Shown piece after piece: positions 7,514-16,549 of a stretch of DNA of 31,562 nucleotides (position 1 is the stretch's first letter; every line of letters begins with the position of its first letter). Source of the DNA: Bacteroidota bacterium (GTDB lineage Bacteria > Bacteroidota > Bacteroidia > Bacteroidales > Rikenellaceae); assembly GCA_023413645.1 (NCBI GenBank), contig JAEZPN010000120.1, positions 1 to 31,562 of the forward strand. The letters are read 5' to 3'. The position numbers were made by a program, and so were the translations under genes. Under the pieces are notes generated by a model. The model saw only the letters and a program-made list of their open reading frames with translations, searched no databases and was not told where the DNA came from.

Positions 7514-9535
7514 ATGAGAAAACTAAACCTTTTGTGGGCACTTCTCGTAAGTGCAATTTTTGTGGTCGGATGTACTCCTGATACACCCGACACACCCCAT
7601 GACAACCCTGTAGATTCTACAGAGACTCCCGTGATCACACTTACCGAGGTAGAGGCGACATTCGACTCTTTCACCTTCGAGGTTACTACAACCGTTGCTG
7701 GTAAGCTTGGTTACACCGTAGTAGCTGAGGGTTACGATGCTCCAAAAATCGACCAGCTCTACGAGTTGAACTCTATCGATGTTAATGATAAGGCTACAAT
7801 TACCGTATCTAACCTCAACGACAACACCAACTACACACTATACGCTGTGTTGCGTTCAGCAAACTCTCAGAGTGCTCCTAAGTCGCTTAAGTTCACTACT
7901 CCCGATGACGGCAAGGTTAACCCAATCGTTATCCACAGTGCTACTTACGACACAATATCGTTCTCTATCAACATCGCTGGTAGCTATGTATTCCAGTGCA
8001 TCGACAAGGCATATCTCGAGTACAACAACCTTACTCCCGAGGAGTATATCTCTACGACAGGTATCGGTATCACTTCTAAGGGTGAGATAACTGTAGACTG
8101 GACCGATGGCGGCACATATGGTGCATACGAAATGCGCGTACGCGAGGATAGCGACTACTACGTCATTGCAGCTATCGCAGATGGTCAGACCGTAGTGGGT
8201 GATATCTTCTACAAGACTACTCACACTCCTAAGCGCCCCGTATCTACTGCAGGTCTCACAACAGAGCTCACAGACATCACTTCTACATCTGTAAACATCA
8301 AGACCGTGCCCGATAGCAGCGTTGTAGACTACTACATCCTCGTTCGTGATAAGGCGTGGTCTGACGGCATCATAGCTGGTTATGGCGAGTCTATGCTTGC
8401 AACACTCATAGCATACCCATCGGCTGGTTCATGGAACCTTACAGGTACTAACGAGGATGTATGGTCGGGTCTTATCCCTAACACTGAGTACATCTGCCAC
8501 ATCTTGGTTAACGATAACAAGGGTGCTCAGGCGCTCTCACTCGTGCCCTTCACTACACTCGAGGCTACAAGCTCTGCAGCTGTAGTTGAGGCATCGCTCG
8601 AGCCTGCAGCAGAGAATGGCTACTGCACACTCAACCTCAACCTCTATTCAGCAGATGCTGCATCGGTTAAGTTTGCGTTCAACACAAAGGCTGACGTTGA
8701 CGACGTACGCGAGAAGTACAACTACTCAGACTCGGATATCGCAGAGCTGTATGGTATGTCACTCAGCGCAGAGCAGGTAGAGGCTATCCGCACTACAGGC
8801 CTTACCCTCAAGCAGGAGGATTTGTTCCCCGAGGTAGAGTATGTAGCGCTTGTCAGCGTTAAGAATGCCGAGAAGACCGAGACAATGAAGGTTATATCGA
8901 CTACAACACCTGCTAAACCCGTTCCTGCACGCGTGGAGTCAGACCTCTTCACATCACTCCTTGGCGAGTGGGAGGTATCATACTCACTCATTCAGTTCAA
9001 CTACAGAGAGGTGAGCATCAACAACGCAAAGGTTACAATTGCTCAGGGTGCTGACGACGCATCGGCGGACTACTACCGTAGCCACAACCGCCTCGTAATC
9101 CAGGGCTGGCCTTTCAACGTTGAGTCTGATGGCACACACTCACCTATGCCTTACTACTCACCCGCAGACCTTAAGGATGCAAGCAACTACTGGGCAAACA
9201 ACCCACAGCTCGCTCTCCGCGACTACGGTCCAAAGGTATTCCTCGAGATTGGTGAGGGTGACGTAGTGACAATGCCTTCATCACGTGGCGAGTACTTATA
9301 CAACTGGGCTTCTGACGGCACATTCTACTTCTTCGGTGCAGACCTCCAGAACGAGTTTACTGCTCCTGCGTCATTCCCCGTTACAGTATCTGCTGACGGC
9401 AACACAATCACTATCGGCGCTTGCCAGTCTGGCGCAGAGTTCGGCTACGGCATCTACCGTCCCGCGGTCTTCCGTTACGGCACTGAGCCTTGGGCTTTGG
9501 CTACAACAGATATCGTTCTTAAGCGTGTAAAGTAA
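7514..9535 (+). CDS. FN3-like repeat surface lipoprotein
   Basis: A 673-aa lipoprotein. I start at MRKLNLLW (ATG 7514) because it begins a clean lipoprotein signal (lipobox VVGC, Cys20). The in-frame ATG at 7463 would bury the signal behind 17 basic residues. After a Pro/Asp/Thr linker come several FN3-like beta-sandwich units (roughly residues 38-130, 240-350 and 355-470), with the recurring NYTLYAVL / EYICHILV strand pattern. The C-terminal part, from about 475, begins LLGEWEVSYSL and resembles the lipocalin-like or DUF-type C-terminal units of Bacteroidetes lipoproteins; I cannot name it more closely. No catalytic motif is seen. It lies 64 bp upstream of the IdeS-like protease, separated by a terminator. 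A role as surface binding protein acting with that protease is inference. Confidence 0.88.
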   Translation: MRKLNLLWALLVSAIFVVGCTPDTPDTPHDNPVDSTETPVITLTEVEATFDSFTFEVTTTVAGKLGYTVVAEGYDAPKIDQLYELNSIDVNDKATITVSNLNDNTNYTLYAVLRSANSQSAPKSLKFTTPDDGKVNPIVIHSATYDTISFSINIAGSYVFQCIDKAYLEYNNLTPEEYISTTGIGITSKGEITVDWTDGGTYGAYEMRVREDSDYYVIAAIADGQTVVGDIFYKTTHTPKRPVSTAGLTTELTDITSTSVNIKTVPDSSVVDYYILVRDKAWSDGIIAGYGESMLATLIAYPSAGSWNLTGTNEDVWSGLIPNTEYICHILVNDNKGAQALSLVPFTTLEATSSAAVVEASLEPAAENGYCTLNLNLYSADAASVKFAFNTKADVDDVREKYNYSDSDIAELYGMSLSAEQVEAIRTTGLTLKQEDLFPEVEYVALVSVKNAEKTETMKVISTTTPAKPVPARVESDLFTSLLGEWEVSYSLIQFNYREVSINNAKVTIAQGADDASADYYRSHNRLVIQGWPFNVESDGTHSPMPYYSPADLKDASNYWANNPQLALRDYGPKVFLEIGEGDVVTMPSSRGEYLYNWASDGTFYFFGADLQNEFTAPASFPVTVSADGNTITIGACQSGAEFGYGIYRPAVFRYGTEPWALATTDIVLKRVK

Positions 9536-9545
9536 CAAATTGATG

Positions 9546-9580
9546 TATATGGCAAGGCTTCGGTCTTGCCATATATTTCT
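9546..9580 (+). terminator. UUCG-tetraloop terminator between the FN3 lipoprotein and the protease
   Basis: A 13-bp stem (TATATGGCAAGGC paired with GTCTTGCCATATA, one G-T) is capped by a TTCG tetraloop and followed by TTTCT. No second promoter is visible before the protease at 9600, so the protease may be expressed by read-through. The hairpin could tune the ratio of the two proteins. Confidence 0.8.
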
Positions 9581-9599
9581 CGTATATTAATAACCTATT

Positions 9600-11270
9600 A
9601 TGAAGAAAATTCTTTTTGCATTGGTTGCACTCCTCGGCATCGTGGCATGTGAGGAGACTACAATCGAGCCTATCAAGGAGAGCATCAAGATCTCTGCTGA
9701 TAAGAACGAGATTGTGGCCGACGGCACCGACATTGTGACATTCACAGTTCAGGACTACGAGGGCAACAATATCGAGGAGTACAAAATCCTCTTCGCAGAT
9801 ACCAACGAGGAGCTCGTGGGTAATACCTTCAAGACTAAGTACGCTGGTGAGTATAAGTTCTACGCACAGCGCCGCAACGAGATATCTAACACTATCGTCG
9901 TGACTGCAAAGGCTAAGAGCGATGATAATGGTGGCAACGGCGATGACCCCGTAGTTAAGGAGTACGTTCTTAGCGTATCACCTGCGACAATCGTTGCTGA
10001 TGGCACGTCTAAGGCCGTGTTTACGCTTAAGGAGGATGGCAAGGCTGTGTCAAACTTCGATGTATTTAACGCTGCGGACGACACGCAGCTCGCTGGTAAG
10101 GAGTTCTATACTACCGTGGCGGATGACTACGCCTTCTACGCTATGTGCGAGGGCGAGAAGTCTAATAGCGTTGAGGTAACAGCTACCGAGGTGGTTGTCG
10201 AGGAGCAAAAGCCCATCACACTCACTGCATCTAAGAGCACAATCAAGGCTAATGGCGTGGACTTCGCGCAGTTGACAGTAACCGAGGAGGGCGGCGCAGA
10301 TGTAACAGCTCGTGCAACTATCTTCGTGAATGGCGGTACGCTCAACGGCAATAAATTCGCTACTACAACCTATGGCACATACACCCTCTACGCTGTTAAG
10401 GGCGAGATGAAGTCTAACGAGGTTACTATCACCGCCGAGGAGGTTACAGCAACGGGTACAACAACCGTATTCGCTGATGGCGTAACGCTCACATCGGGCT
10501 GGTATGATGTAAACAAGAAGAGTACAACAAATAGTGCCGGCGCAGATGCCATGATGTGCTGGGCGGCCTCATCTTCAAACATCATCCAGTGGTTCCAGGA
10601 CCGCTATGTTGCTGATGGTAATACACTCCCCGCGGGTTGCCCCAATGGCACATCGAGCAAGTATGACTACGAGCTTCAGATTATGGATGCGTTCCGCGAC
10701 AACTGGGATAACCTCGCACGCGGTAACTGGACAGATGGCGGTGTTATCTGGTACTTCGAGGGCCGTGATGTCTATGAGACCAACGGTAAGGAGTCTTGTG
10801 CACATCCACGTAGTGGCACAGGTGGCTACTTTAAGTCGCAGTGGAGCAGCATCTATGCAAATATGTTTAAGTATGAGAATGGTTGGGCTTGGTACACAGG
10901 CGAGCCATATACCTATGCTACCGAGATTAACAACTACAACTGGCGTGGCAGCAGCGTTGCTGACCCCTTGATGAAGTTCTCGGAGTATATCATCTCGGCT
11001 TTCGAGCACGGTATGTCAAGTATGGCTGTTGCGATGTCTTCAAACTTCAATGGTGCACATGCTGTGACAATCTGGGGTTATGAGGTAGACAACGCTACAG
11101 GTTATATAACAAAGCTCTATATCGCTGACTCAGACGATGGCTCAACTCCCACATTGCAGTCCTACACCGTAAGCCCCGAGAATGGCAACTCGAAGATTGT
11201 GCTTAATGGATTTACAGCTTACTATCCATTTGCACTCTACCCAGTATCGGGTTACAACTCAGCAAAGTAG
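9600..11270 (+). CDS. IdeS-like cysteine protease (peptidase C66 family) on an Ig-like repeat lipoprotein
   Basis: A 556-aa lipoprotein (lipobox GIVAC, Cys17). Three bacterial Ig-like repeats (about residues 27-104, 121-196 and 206-282) each contain an ADGTD/ANGVD-type turn and a YxFYA/YTLYA strand. The C-terminal domain (about 288-556) matches IdeS/Mac, the streptococcal IgG-cleaving protease. GWYDVNK aligns with IdeS GWYDITK, MMCWAASSSNIIQWF with LLCGAATAGNMLHWW, and HAVTIWGYEVD with HVINLWGADFD; IADSDD aligns with VTDSDS. Catalytic residues by this alignment are Lys306, Cys320, His487, Asp510 and Asp512. The Cys-His spacing is 167, against 168 in IdeS. The family cleaves immunoglobulin G below the hinge; the substrate here is unknown. 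Family assignment is strong; Ig cleavage is inference. Confidence 0.88.
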   Translation: MKKILFALVALLGIVACEETTIEPIKESIKISADKNEIVADGTDIVTFTVQDYEGNNIEEYKILFADTNEELVGNTFKTKYAGEYKFYAQRRNEISNTIVVTAKAKSDDNGGNGDDPVVKEYVLSVSPATIVADGTSKAVFTLKEDGKAVSNFDVFNAADDTQLAGKEFYTTVADDYAFYAMCEGEKSNSVEVTATEVVVEEQKPITLTASKSTIKANGVDFAQLTVTEEGGADVTARATIFVNGGTLNGNKFATTTYGTYTLYAVKGEMKSNEVTITAEEVTATGTTTVFADGVTLTSGWYDVNKKSTTNSAGADAMMCWAASSSNIIQWFQDRYVADGNTLPAGCPNGTSSKYDYELQIMDAFRDNWDNLARGNWTDGGVIWYFEGRDVYETNGKESCAHPRSGTGGYFKSQWSSIYANMFKYENGWAWYTGEPYTYATEINNYNWRGSSVADPLMKFSEYIISAFEHGMSSMAVAMSSNFNGAHAVTIWGYEVDNATGYITKLYIADSDDGSTPTLQSYTVSPENGNSKIVLNGFTAYYPFALYPVSGYNSAK

Positions 11271-11284
11271 TTTGTTGACCACAT

Positions 11285-11330
11285 AAAAGATTAGAGGGAC
11301 TATCCGACTGGATAGTCCCTCTAATCTTTT
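11285..11330. terminator. Bidirectional terminator between convergent genes
   Basis: Perfect 21-bp stem (11285-11305 with 11310-11330) and a GACT loop. A T run lies on either strand because the stem ends in AAAA/TTTT. It serves the protease gene (plus) and the GH84 gene (minus). Confidence 0.93.
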
Positions 11331-11340
11331 GTCGCTCACT

Positions 11341-13869
11341 CTACTTGTAGAATAGTTCGTAGAGGTCGAAGTTGCCCTTAAGCTCTATACGCCACTGACC
11401 AGAGACGATATCGCTCATTGGTAGCTCTATAGAGGCACGTGATGAGGTGATTTCGCCACATGAGTAGTCGGCAAAGTCGTTGTAGATGCGGTACTCAACC
11501 TTATCGCCAAGCTCGCCGAGCATAAGCTCGAGGCTCTTCTCGCCATTCTCGGTATGGCATCCGCTCATGATGTCTACTACGATGCTACCCTCAACCTTGA
11601 CAAATGTGAAGGGGTTAGCGTCCCAGCCGAAGTCCGCCTCCGCTACGGGGTTAATCTCGAACGAGCGTATAGCAAGCCAGTTACGCTTCTTAGATTCGAG
11701 CTTACGAATTCCGACGTAGCGTGCCTCGAAAGGTTCACCATTCCACTCTATCTCGTACACACCCTCCATAGGCTCGGTGAGTGCCACCCATGTCTCGCCA
11801 TCCTTAGAGTACTCCAAAATGCAGTGGTCGAAGTAGTCTACATCATCCACAGAGTTGCGACCCTGGATGATGCGTATCTCACGTACCTCGCGCACGATGC
11901 CCATGTCGACACCAACGAAGTGGTCTGTGCGCTGACCCTCGCCAGAGTGGTAGTAGGTCTCGGGGTCGTTGTCGAACATATACTTAGCCTGGGGAGCACC
12001 CAACGAGTTGTAGCTACCCACAGCGGCAAGTGTTGATGCCTTCTCGCCTGTGAGGCCCTCGTAGTATGCTGACGCCATGCTATCCATAAGACGCTCATAG
12101 AATGGCTTTAGTTTCATTGTACCCACGCGGTGTGCGTCGTACATAGCGATCTCCTCCTCAGTCATGAGGTTGTCGGCGTAGAGGTTCCAGAAGGCGTCAT
12201 ACTCGCCCGCAGCGTATAGCTCGTAGCACTCGATAGCCTTCAAGCAGCGCTCACCGAGCTTTGCGAACTCAACCAACCAGGGGCGTAGCTCCTCGAGGAG
12301 CGCCTTGTTCTGCATAGCCTCCATCTGAGCGGGCACAGCGATAATACGCTCGAGTTCCTCCTTAAGGCGTGCTGCAACCTCTGCATCGTATGTTGCGAAT
12401 GAGAATGTTTCGGTCTCCCACGACTCCCAACGACGGTAGCCCGTCTCGGTGTCGCATGAGTGGATAGCGAAGAGACGGTACGCCTCCTTTACCTCGGGTG
12501 CAAGTTCCTCAAGGGCACGCTCCCAGCTGTCGATGGGATTGTATGCCTCGGTGTTCCATGCAAAGTCGCCAACACTGTAGAGTGCCAACTTCGATGCCTC
12601 GCCATGCTCCATAGGGTTGCTCAATATGCCGCGTGTCTTGGTCTCATCCATGGTGTTTGCAAGACCATATACGGGACCCTGCATAACGATATGGCGTGCG
12701 TAATCCGTAACGGGGAAGTTCCACCAGAAGAGCGCAGGACGCTTGATGCGTGAGCTTATCCACTCCATTGTCGATTCGGTCATGTCGCTACATACAGCGT
12801 CACCAGTCCAAAATACATCTACCGAAGGATCTAACTCGTTACCATAGATAACAAGGCTACCACGCTCTGTGGGGTTAGCCCAGAGGCGTGTGTACTCTGT
12901 AGGACATACGATAAGTGGCTCTACATCGCCCTTTACTGCCACAAACTCCTCGTTGAGGATGTTCATAAGCTCGGTCTGGTAGTAGGGATTGGTACCCGCA
13001 CCCTCGATGTCGTCAAAGTGGATAGCAAAGGCGCGTACGCCAAGCTTGTACATAGCATCAAACTTGTTCTTAAGGTTCTGAATGTCAGACTCCTCCCACT
13101 TGATATCCTTACCGGGGTGCACAGCCCATACGAAGTGTACGCGGTTGCGCTTACAAGCCTCGACAAGTTCTTTGATCTGTGCCGCCTCATCTGCGGGGTA
13201 CTCCTCACGCCAGTATGGTGATGAGTGGTATGGGTCATCCTTAGGGCCATAGACATAGTAGTTCATCTTGTGGCGACCGTAGAAGTCGATGAGCGAGAGG
13301 CGTGTTGCGTGTGACCATGGCGTACCATAGAAGCCCTCCACAACGCCACGATACTTCAAGTCGGGCCAGTCGCGTATTACAAGTGCGGGAATTGTACCCT
13401 CAGCGGCACGTGGGCACTCGAATAACTGACGCAAGGTCTGCAATGCGTAGAATGCGCCGAGCTCGTCGTAGGCATTGATTGTGATGCCCTCGCGGTGGTG
13501 TACGCTGAGCGTGTATGAACCACTCTTGTTGGGCATCTCGTCCTCAGCCTCCCATTTAGCGTAGTTAATGGTGAGCTTCGCACCCTTACGGCTATGCTTC
13601 GCAAAGTCTATCTCCGAAGCATATGACTTAGCTAACTTTCCCTTGAGTGCCACGCCCTTAGAGATGTCGAGGGGGAGTGAGCGGAGGGTGTAGATGTGCT
13701 GGGGTGTGGGGTTTATGACGAGACCGCCGTGGTCGACCTTATGGCCGAGCATCTCGCCCACATCCTGTCTCTCGCCACGTTGTGACGAAAGGTCTTGCGC
13801 CATAGCTGTGCCGAGCGAGAGTGTTGCAACGACAGCCATAGCAAAGATAAAACGAAGTTTGTTCATCAT
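11341..13869 (-). CDS. Secreted GH84 beta-N-acetylglucosaminidase (O-GlcNAcase-like)
   Basis: An 842-aa exported protein (signal peptide MMNKLRFIFAM..., cleavage near AMA-QD, residue 25). The order is N-terminal GH84 cap domain (about 40-155), (beta/alpha)8 catalytic domain (about 160-455), helical bundle (about 460-600), and a discoidin/CBM32-like domain (about 605-735: YMFDNDPETYYHS, WNGEPFEARYVGIRK). A last beta domain follows. Catalytic motifs match the Bacteroides GH84 enzyme: EGFYGTPWSH, YGPKDDPYH and FAIHFDDIEG, with the Asp286-Asp287 pair. These perform substrate-assisted hydrolysis through an oxazoline. The likely substrate is beta-linked GlcNAc on host O-glycans or glycoproteins. 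No SusC/D neighbours are present. A second Met (MNKL, 13866) is an equally possible start. Confidence 0.95.
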   Translation of the reverse strand: MMNKLRFIFAMAVVATLSLGTAMAQDLSSQRGERQDVGEMLGHKVDHGGLVINPTPQHIYTLRSLPLDISKGVALKGKLAKSYASEIDFAKHSRKGAKLTINYAKWEAEDEMPNKSGSYTLSVHHREGITINAYDELGAFYALQTLRQLFECPRAAEGTIPALVIRDWPDLKYRGVVEGFYGTPWSHATRLSLIDFYGRHKMNYYVYGPKDDPYHSSPYWREEYPADEAAQIKELVEACKRNRVHFVWAVHPGKDIKWEESDIQNLKNKFDAMYKLGVRAFAIHFDDIEGAGTNPYYQTELMNILNEEFVAVKGDVEPLIVCPTEYTRLWANPTERGSLVIYGNELDPSVDVFWTGDAVCSDMTESTMEWISSRIKRPALFWWNFPVTDYARHIVMQGPVYGLANTMDETKTRGILSNPMEHGEASKLALYSVGDFAWNTEAYNPIDSWERALEELAPEVKEAYRLFAIHSCDTETGYRRWESWETETFSFATYDAEVAARLKEELERIIAVPAQMEAMQNKALLEELRPWLVEFAKLGERCLKAIECYELYAAGEYDAFWNLYADNLMTEEEIAMYDAHRVGTMKLKPFYERLMDSMASAYYEGLTGEKASTLAAVGSYNSLGAPQAKYMFDNDPETYYHSGEGQRTDHFVGVDMGIVREVREIRIIQGRNSVDDVDYFDHCILEYSKDGETWVALTEPMEGVYEIEWNGEPFEARYVGIRKLESKKRNWLAIRSFEINPVAEADFGWDANPFTFVKVEGSIVVDIMSGCHTENGEKSLELMLGELGDKVEYRIYNDFADYSCGEITSSRASIELPMSDIVSGQWRIELKGNFDLYELFYK

Positions 13870-13899
13870 ACTATTTTAGGTTTATAATTCTCTAATTTG

Positions 13900-13930
13900 C
13901 AAAGATAACAAAAAAAGTGATAAGCGCAAA
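13900..13930 (-). promoter_or_regulatory. GH84 gene promoter
   Basis: On the minus strand TTTG (13927-13930), 19 nt, TATCTTTG (13900-13907), about 30 nt upstream of the start codon. Exact consensus. Confidence 0.88.
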
Positions 13931-13965
13931 TTGTGTGGGGCAAACGCCATAACAACTCTCAGCAA

Positions 13966-14012
13966 AAAACCCTGGATGGGTAGTACTTGACGTACGTCCC
14001 ATTCAGGGCTTT
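13966..14012 (-). terminator. Hairpin terminator of malQ; copy 2 of a repeated stem-loop
   Basis: Fifteen-position stem arms (13966-13980 and 13998-14012) enclose the same 17-nt loop as the hairpin at 1132-1178. On the minus strand TTTTTT follows. It lies 43 nt past the malQ stop. The core 13974-14004 is identical to 1140-1170. The outer stem differs by three compensatory base-pair swaps and one A-C mismatch. Confidence 0.82.
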
Positions 14013-14055
14013 GATTAAAGCGGCGCAATGCGCCGCTATCATATGAAATTAAAAA

Positions 14056-16512
14056 TTATCGGCCAGACTCAGCGATCTTATGACGAATCATATTATTGAG
14101 GTCATCCGACTTGAGAAGCTCCTCGAGCGTGAGGTGCATGCGGTAGCGCCAGTAGTGGCGTGAGTTTGCAGGCACGTTGATGCGCTCGTCGTGTGGATTC
14201 TCGCGACGGAGGTTACCGTCCATAGCAATCCAATCCTGGAGAGGAAGAACGGTGAGCATTGCGGGTGACTTGAGGTGCATAGATACCACCTGCTCGCAGA
14301 TCCAAGGCTCGCAGAAGTAGGGAGCCTCGCCCCATGCGCCGAGTACGTGGTTGTAGAAGCGCTGCGTAACACCGCGGTCCTCCTCCCACCATGCACGTAG
14401 AGGATTCATGTCGTGAGTACCTGTTGTGCAGATTGAGAGGTATGGATAGTCGTATGTTGAGCCGAACTCCACCTTAGGATCCTTAGGCATACGCTGAATC
14501 TCGAGAGAGAGAATCTGCTCGCCTGCCATCACTGAAGGTACGCAGTCGGGAATCATGCCGAGGTCCTCGCCACATACGAGCATGCCTGTAGCCTCAGTGA
14601 GAGGTGGCAACTTCTTGAGCGCCTCCCACTTCCAGAAGTCATTGTGGCGGCGATAGAAGAAGTCGTTATATAGGCGGTTGTATGCCTCCTTCTGGTCATC
14701 AGAGAGCCAGCGGTAGCAGTCGGTGTTGTATGCCGAGATGCGGGGGTGGTAGTGACCCTGCTTAATCTTATCCTCCACGAAGAGCATGTTGTCTGTCTCA
14801 GCAATATTACCTACGTGCCAGTGCTCGAAGTTGAAGCCATAGCCACGAATCTCGTCGATGCTATATGGCAATGCGGGGTTGAAGCGACCGAGCAATGCGT
14901 TTACGGCGTTCAAAGGAATCTCCCAGATGCGGAAGAAACCCAAGATATGGTCGATGCGGTATGCGTCGAAGTACTCCGCCATCTTCACGAAGCGCGCCTT
15001 CCACCAAGCATAACCATCCTCGGCCATCTTTGCCCAGTTGTATGTGGGGAAGCCCCAGTTCTGACCCATAACTGAGAAGTCATCGGGTGGCGCACCCGCT
15101 GAAGAGTCCATATTGAAGAGCTCGGGATATACCCACGCATCAACACTTGTGCGAGAGATACCAATTGGAATATCGCCCTTGAGTACTACGCCCTTAGAGT
15201 GTGCATAGTCGCGTACCTCGCGCAACTGTTTAGAGAGGTGATACTGCACGAAGTAGTGGAATGCCACAGCCTCGGGGTTCTCCTTCTCATATTTCGCAGC
15301 CTTAGCCTTTGTGTACTTCGCCATAGCACCCCACTTCGAGAAGTCGGGAGTGTGCTTAGCATCGCGCAATGCCGAGAATACGGCGTAGGGACGCAACCAC
15401 TCCTCGTTAGCTGCAAGGAAGGCCTTGAACTCCTTAGATGCGAGGGTCTTCTTGCCATCCTGAGCAAATACGAGGCGGAGATACTCATTCTTTGCGTTAT
15501 TCACGCGCTCGTAGTCCACGTTGGGCAGTGTGTTAAGTTCCTTGCCGAGAGCCTCGAAACGTGCCATAGCCTCCTTATCCTTAAGCTCGCCTACGTGGGG
15601 CAAGTGCAAGAACTGTGGGTGGAGCGCAAATGTAGAGTTAGCATTGTAAGGGTAAGAGTCCTCCCATGTGCCAAACATAGTGGTATCGTTGATAGGGAGA
15701 ATCTGGATGATTGACTGGCCTGTTGCAGCAGCCCAATCTACCATGAGGCGGATGTCGTTGAACTCACCCACGCCAAAGCTATCATTTGAGCGGAGCGAGA
15801 ATACGGGAATTGCAACACCCGCGCCACGCCATGGAGCCATGTCAAAGTGGGGACGCAAGCCCTCAACTACGAGAGCCTCACCCTCCGTTACGGGGTGGTT
15901 GAAGAAGTAGTTATCGCCCGACTGCCATGCCACAGCGTCGCCCGAAGCGCTATTTACGATAACAAACTTGTATGCAAAGCCAGCCTTGGGAGCCTTAATG
16001 CGAGCGCTCCAGATGGGAGCATCTGCGTCGCTCATCACAACGCCCTTCTTAATATCCCAGTTACCGAGCGCCTTGCCGTCACCTACCAACACAACGTGCT
16101 GCGAGGGGCGTACAACAGCAATATCGGCACGGAAGGTTACATAACCCGCAGCAACGGGCTGTGCCTTCTTAGCCTTCTCGCGGCGGAACACGCCATCGGT
16201 GAACATTGATGAGTGGAACGAGCGGTCTGCGGGCATATCGTGCCAACGGTCGAGAACTGAGACAACCTCAGCCTTCTTGTCGAGGGTCAAGTGGTGCAAC
16301 TTACCACCCCACTCCTTGCGCAATACGGTGTTTCCATAGCGTACCTCATAGCGGTATGCGAGTTCTGTTGCGGCTGTCAACTTAAGCGACGCCTCCCAAC
16401 GACCATCACCCACATAGTGCATGGGATATGCCTTCTCGCGTCCCGAATCTACAACAACATATAGCTCCTCGCCATAGGCTGTCATATACTCCAATCTTAA
16501 ATTAAGTATCAT
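14056..16512 (-). CDS. malQ: 4-alpha-glucanotransferase (amylomaltase) with two CBM20 domains
   Basis: An 818-aa cytoplasmic GH77 enzyme that transfers alpha-1,4-glucan segments between maltooligosaccharides, releasing glucose. Two starch-binding CBM20-like domains come first (about residues 1-100 and 122-225, the second with VVLVGDGKALGNWD). The GH77 barrel (about 232-805) follows, as in plant DPE2 and Bacteroidetes MalQ. Catalytic residues seen: nucleophile Asp521 (AYRIDHILGFFRIWE), acid/base Glu649 (VCGEDLGMIP) and stabiliser Asp701 (TGTHDMNPLRAWWEE). The start at 16512 directly opens the first CBM20 strand. It lies 37 bp after a HAD phosphatase gene on the same strand, so the two probably form an alpha-glucan operon. 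Transcription ends at 13966-14012. Confidence 0.96.
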   Translation of the reverse strand: MILNLRLEYMTAYGEELYVVVDSGREKAYPMHYVGDGRWEASLKLTAATELAYRYEVRYGNTVLRKEWGGKLHHLTLDKKAEVVSVLDRWHDMPADRSFHSSMFTDGVFRREKAKKAQPVAAGYVTFRADIAVVRPSQHVVLVGDGKALGNWDIKKGVVMSDADAPIWSARIKAPKAGFAYKFVIVNSASGDAVAWQSGDNYFFNHPVTEGEALVVEGLRPHFDMAPWRGAGVAIPVFSLRSNDSFGVGEFNDIRLMVDWAAATGQSIIQILPINDTTMFGTWEDSYPYNANSTFALHPQFLHLPHVGELKDKEAMARFEALGKELNTLPNVDYERVNNAKNEYLRLVFAQDGKKTLASKEFKAFLAANEEWLRPYAVFSALRDAKHTPDFSKWGAMAKYTKAKAAKYEKENPEAVAFHYFVQYHLSKQLREVRDYAHSKGVVLKGDIPIGISRTSVDAWVYPELFNMDSSAGAPPDDFSVMGQNWGFPTYNWAKMAEDGYAWWKARFVKMAEYFDAYRIDHILGFFRIWEIPLNAVNALLGRFNPALPYSIDEIRGYGFNFEHWHVGNIAETDNMLFVEDKIKQGHYHPRISAYNTDCYRWLSDDQKEAYNRLYNDFFYRRHNDFWKWEALKKLPPLTEATGMLVCGEDLGMIPDCVPSVMAGEQILSLEIQRMPKDPKVEFGSTYDYPYLSICTTGTHDMNPLRAWWEEDRGVTQRFYNHVLGAWGEAPYFCEPWICEQVVSMHLKSPAMLTVLPLQDWIAMDGNLRRENPHDERINVPANSRHYWRYRMHLTLEELLKSDDLNNMIRHKIAESGR

Positions 16513-16549
16513 AATTGTTTATATTTTAATGATTTATTGTATTCATTAA

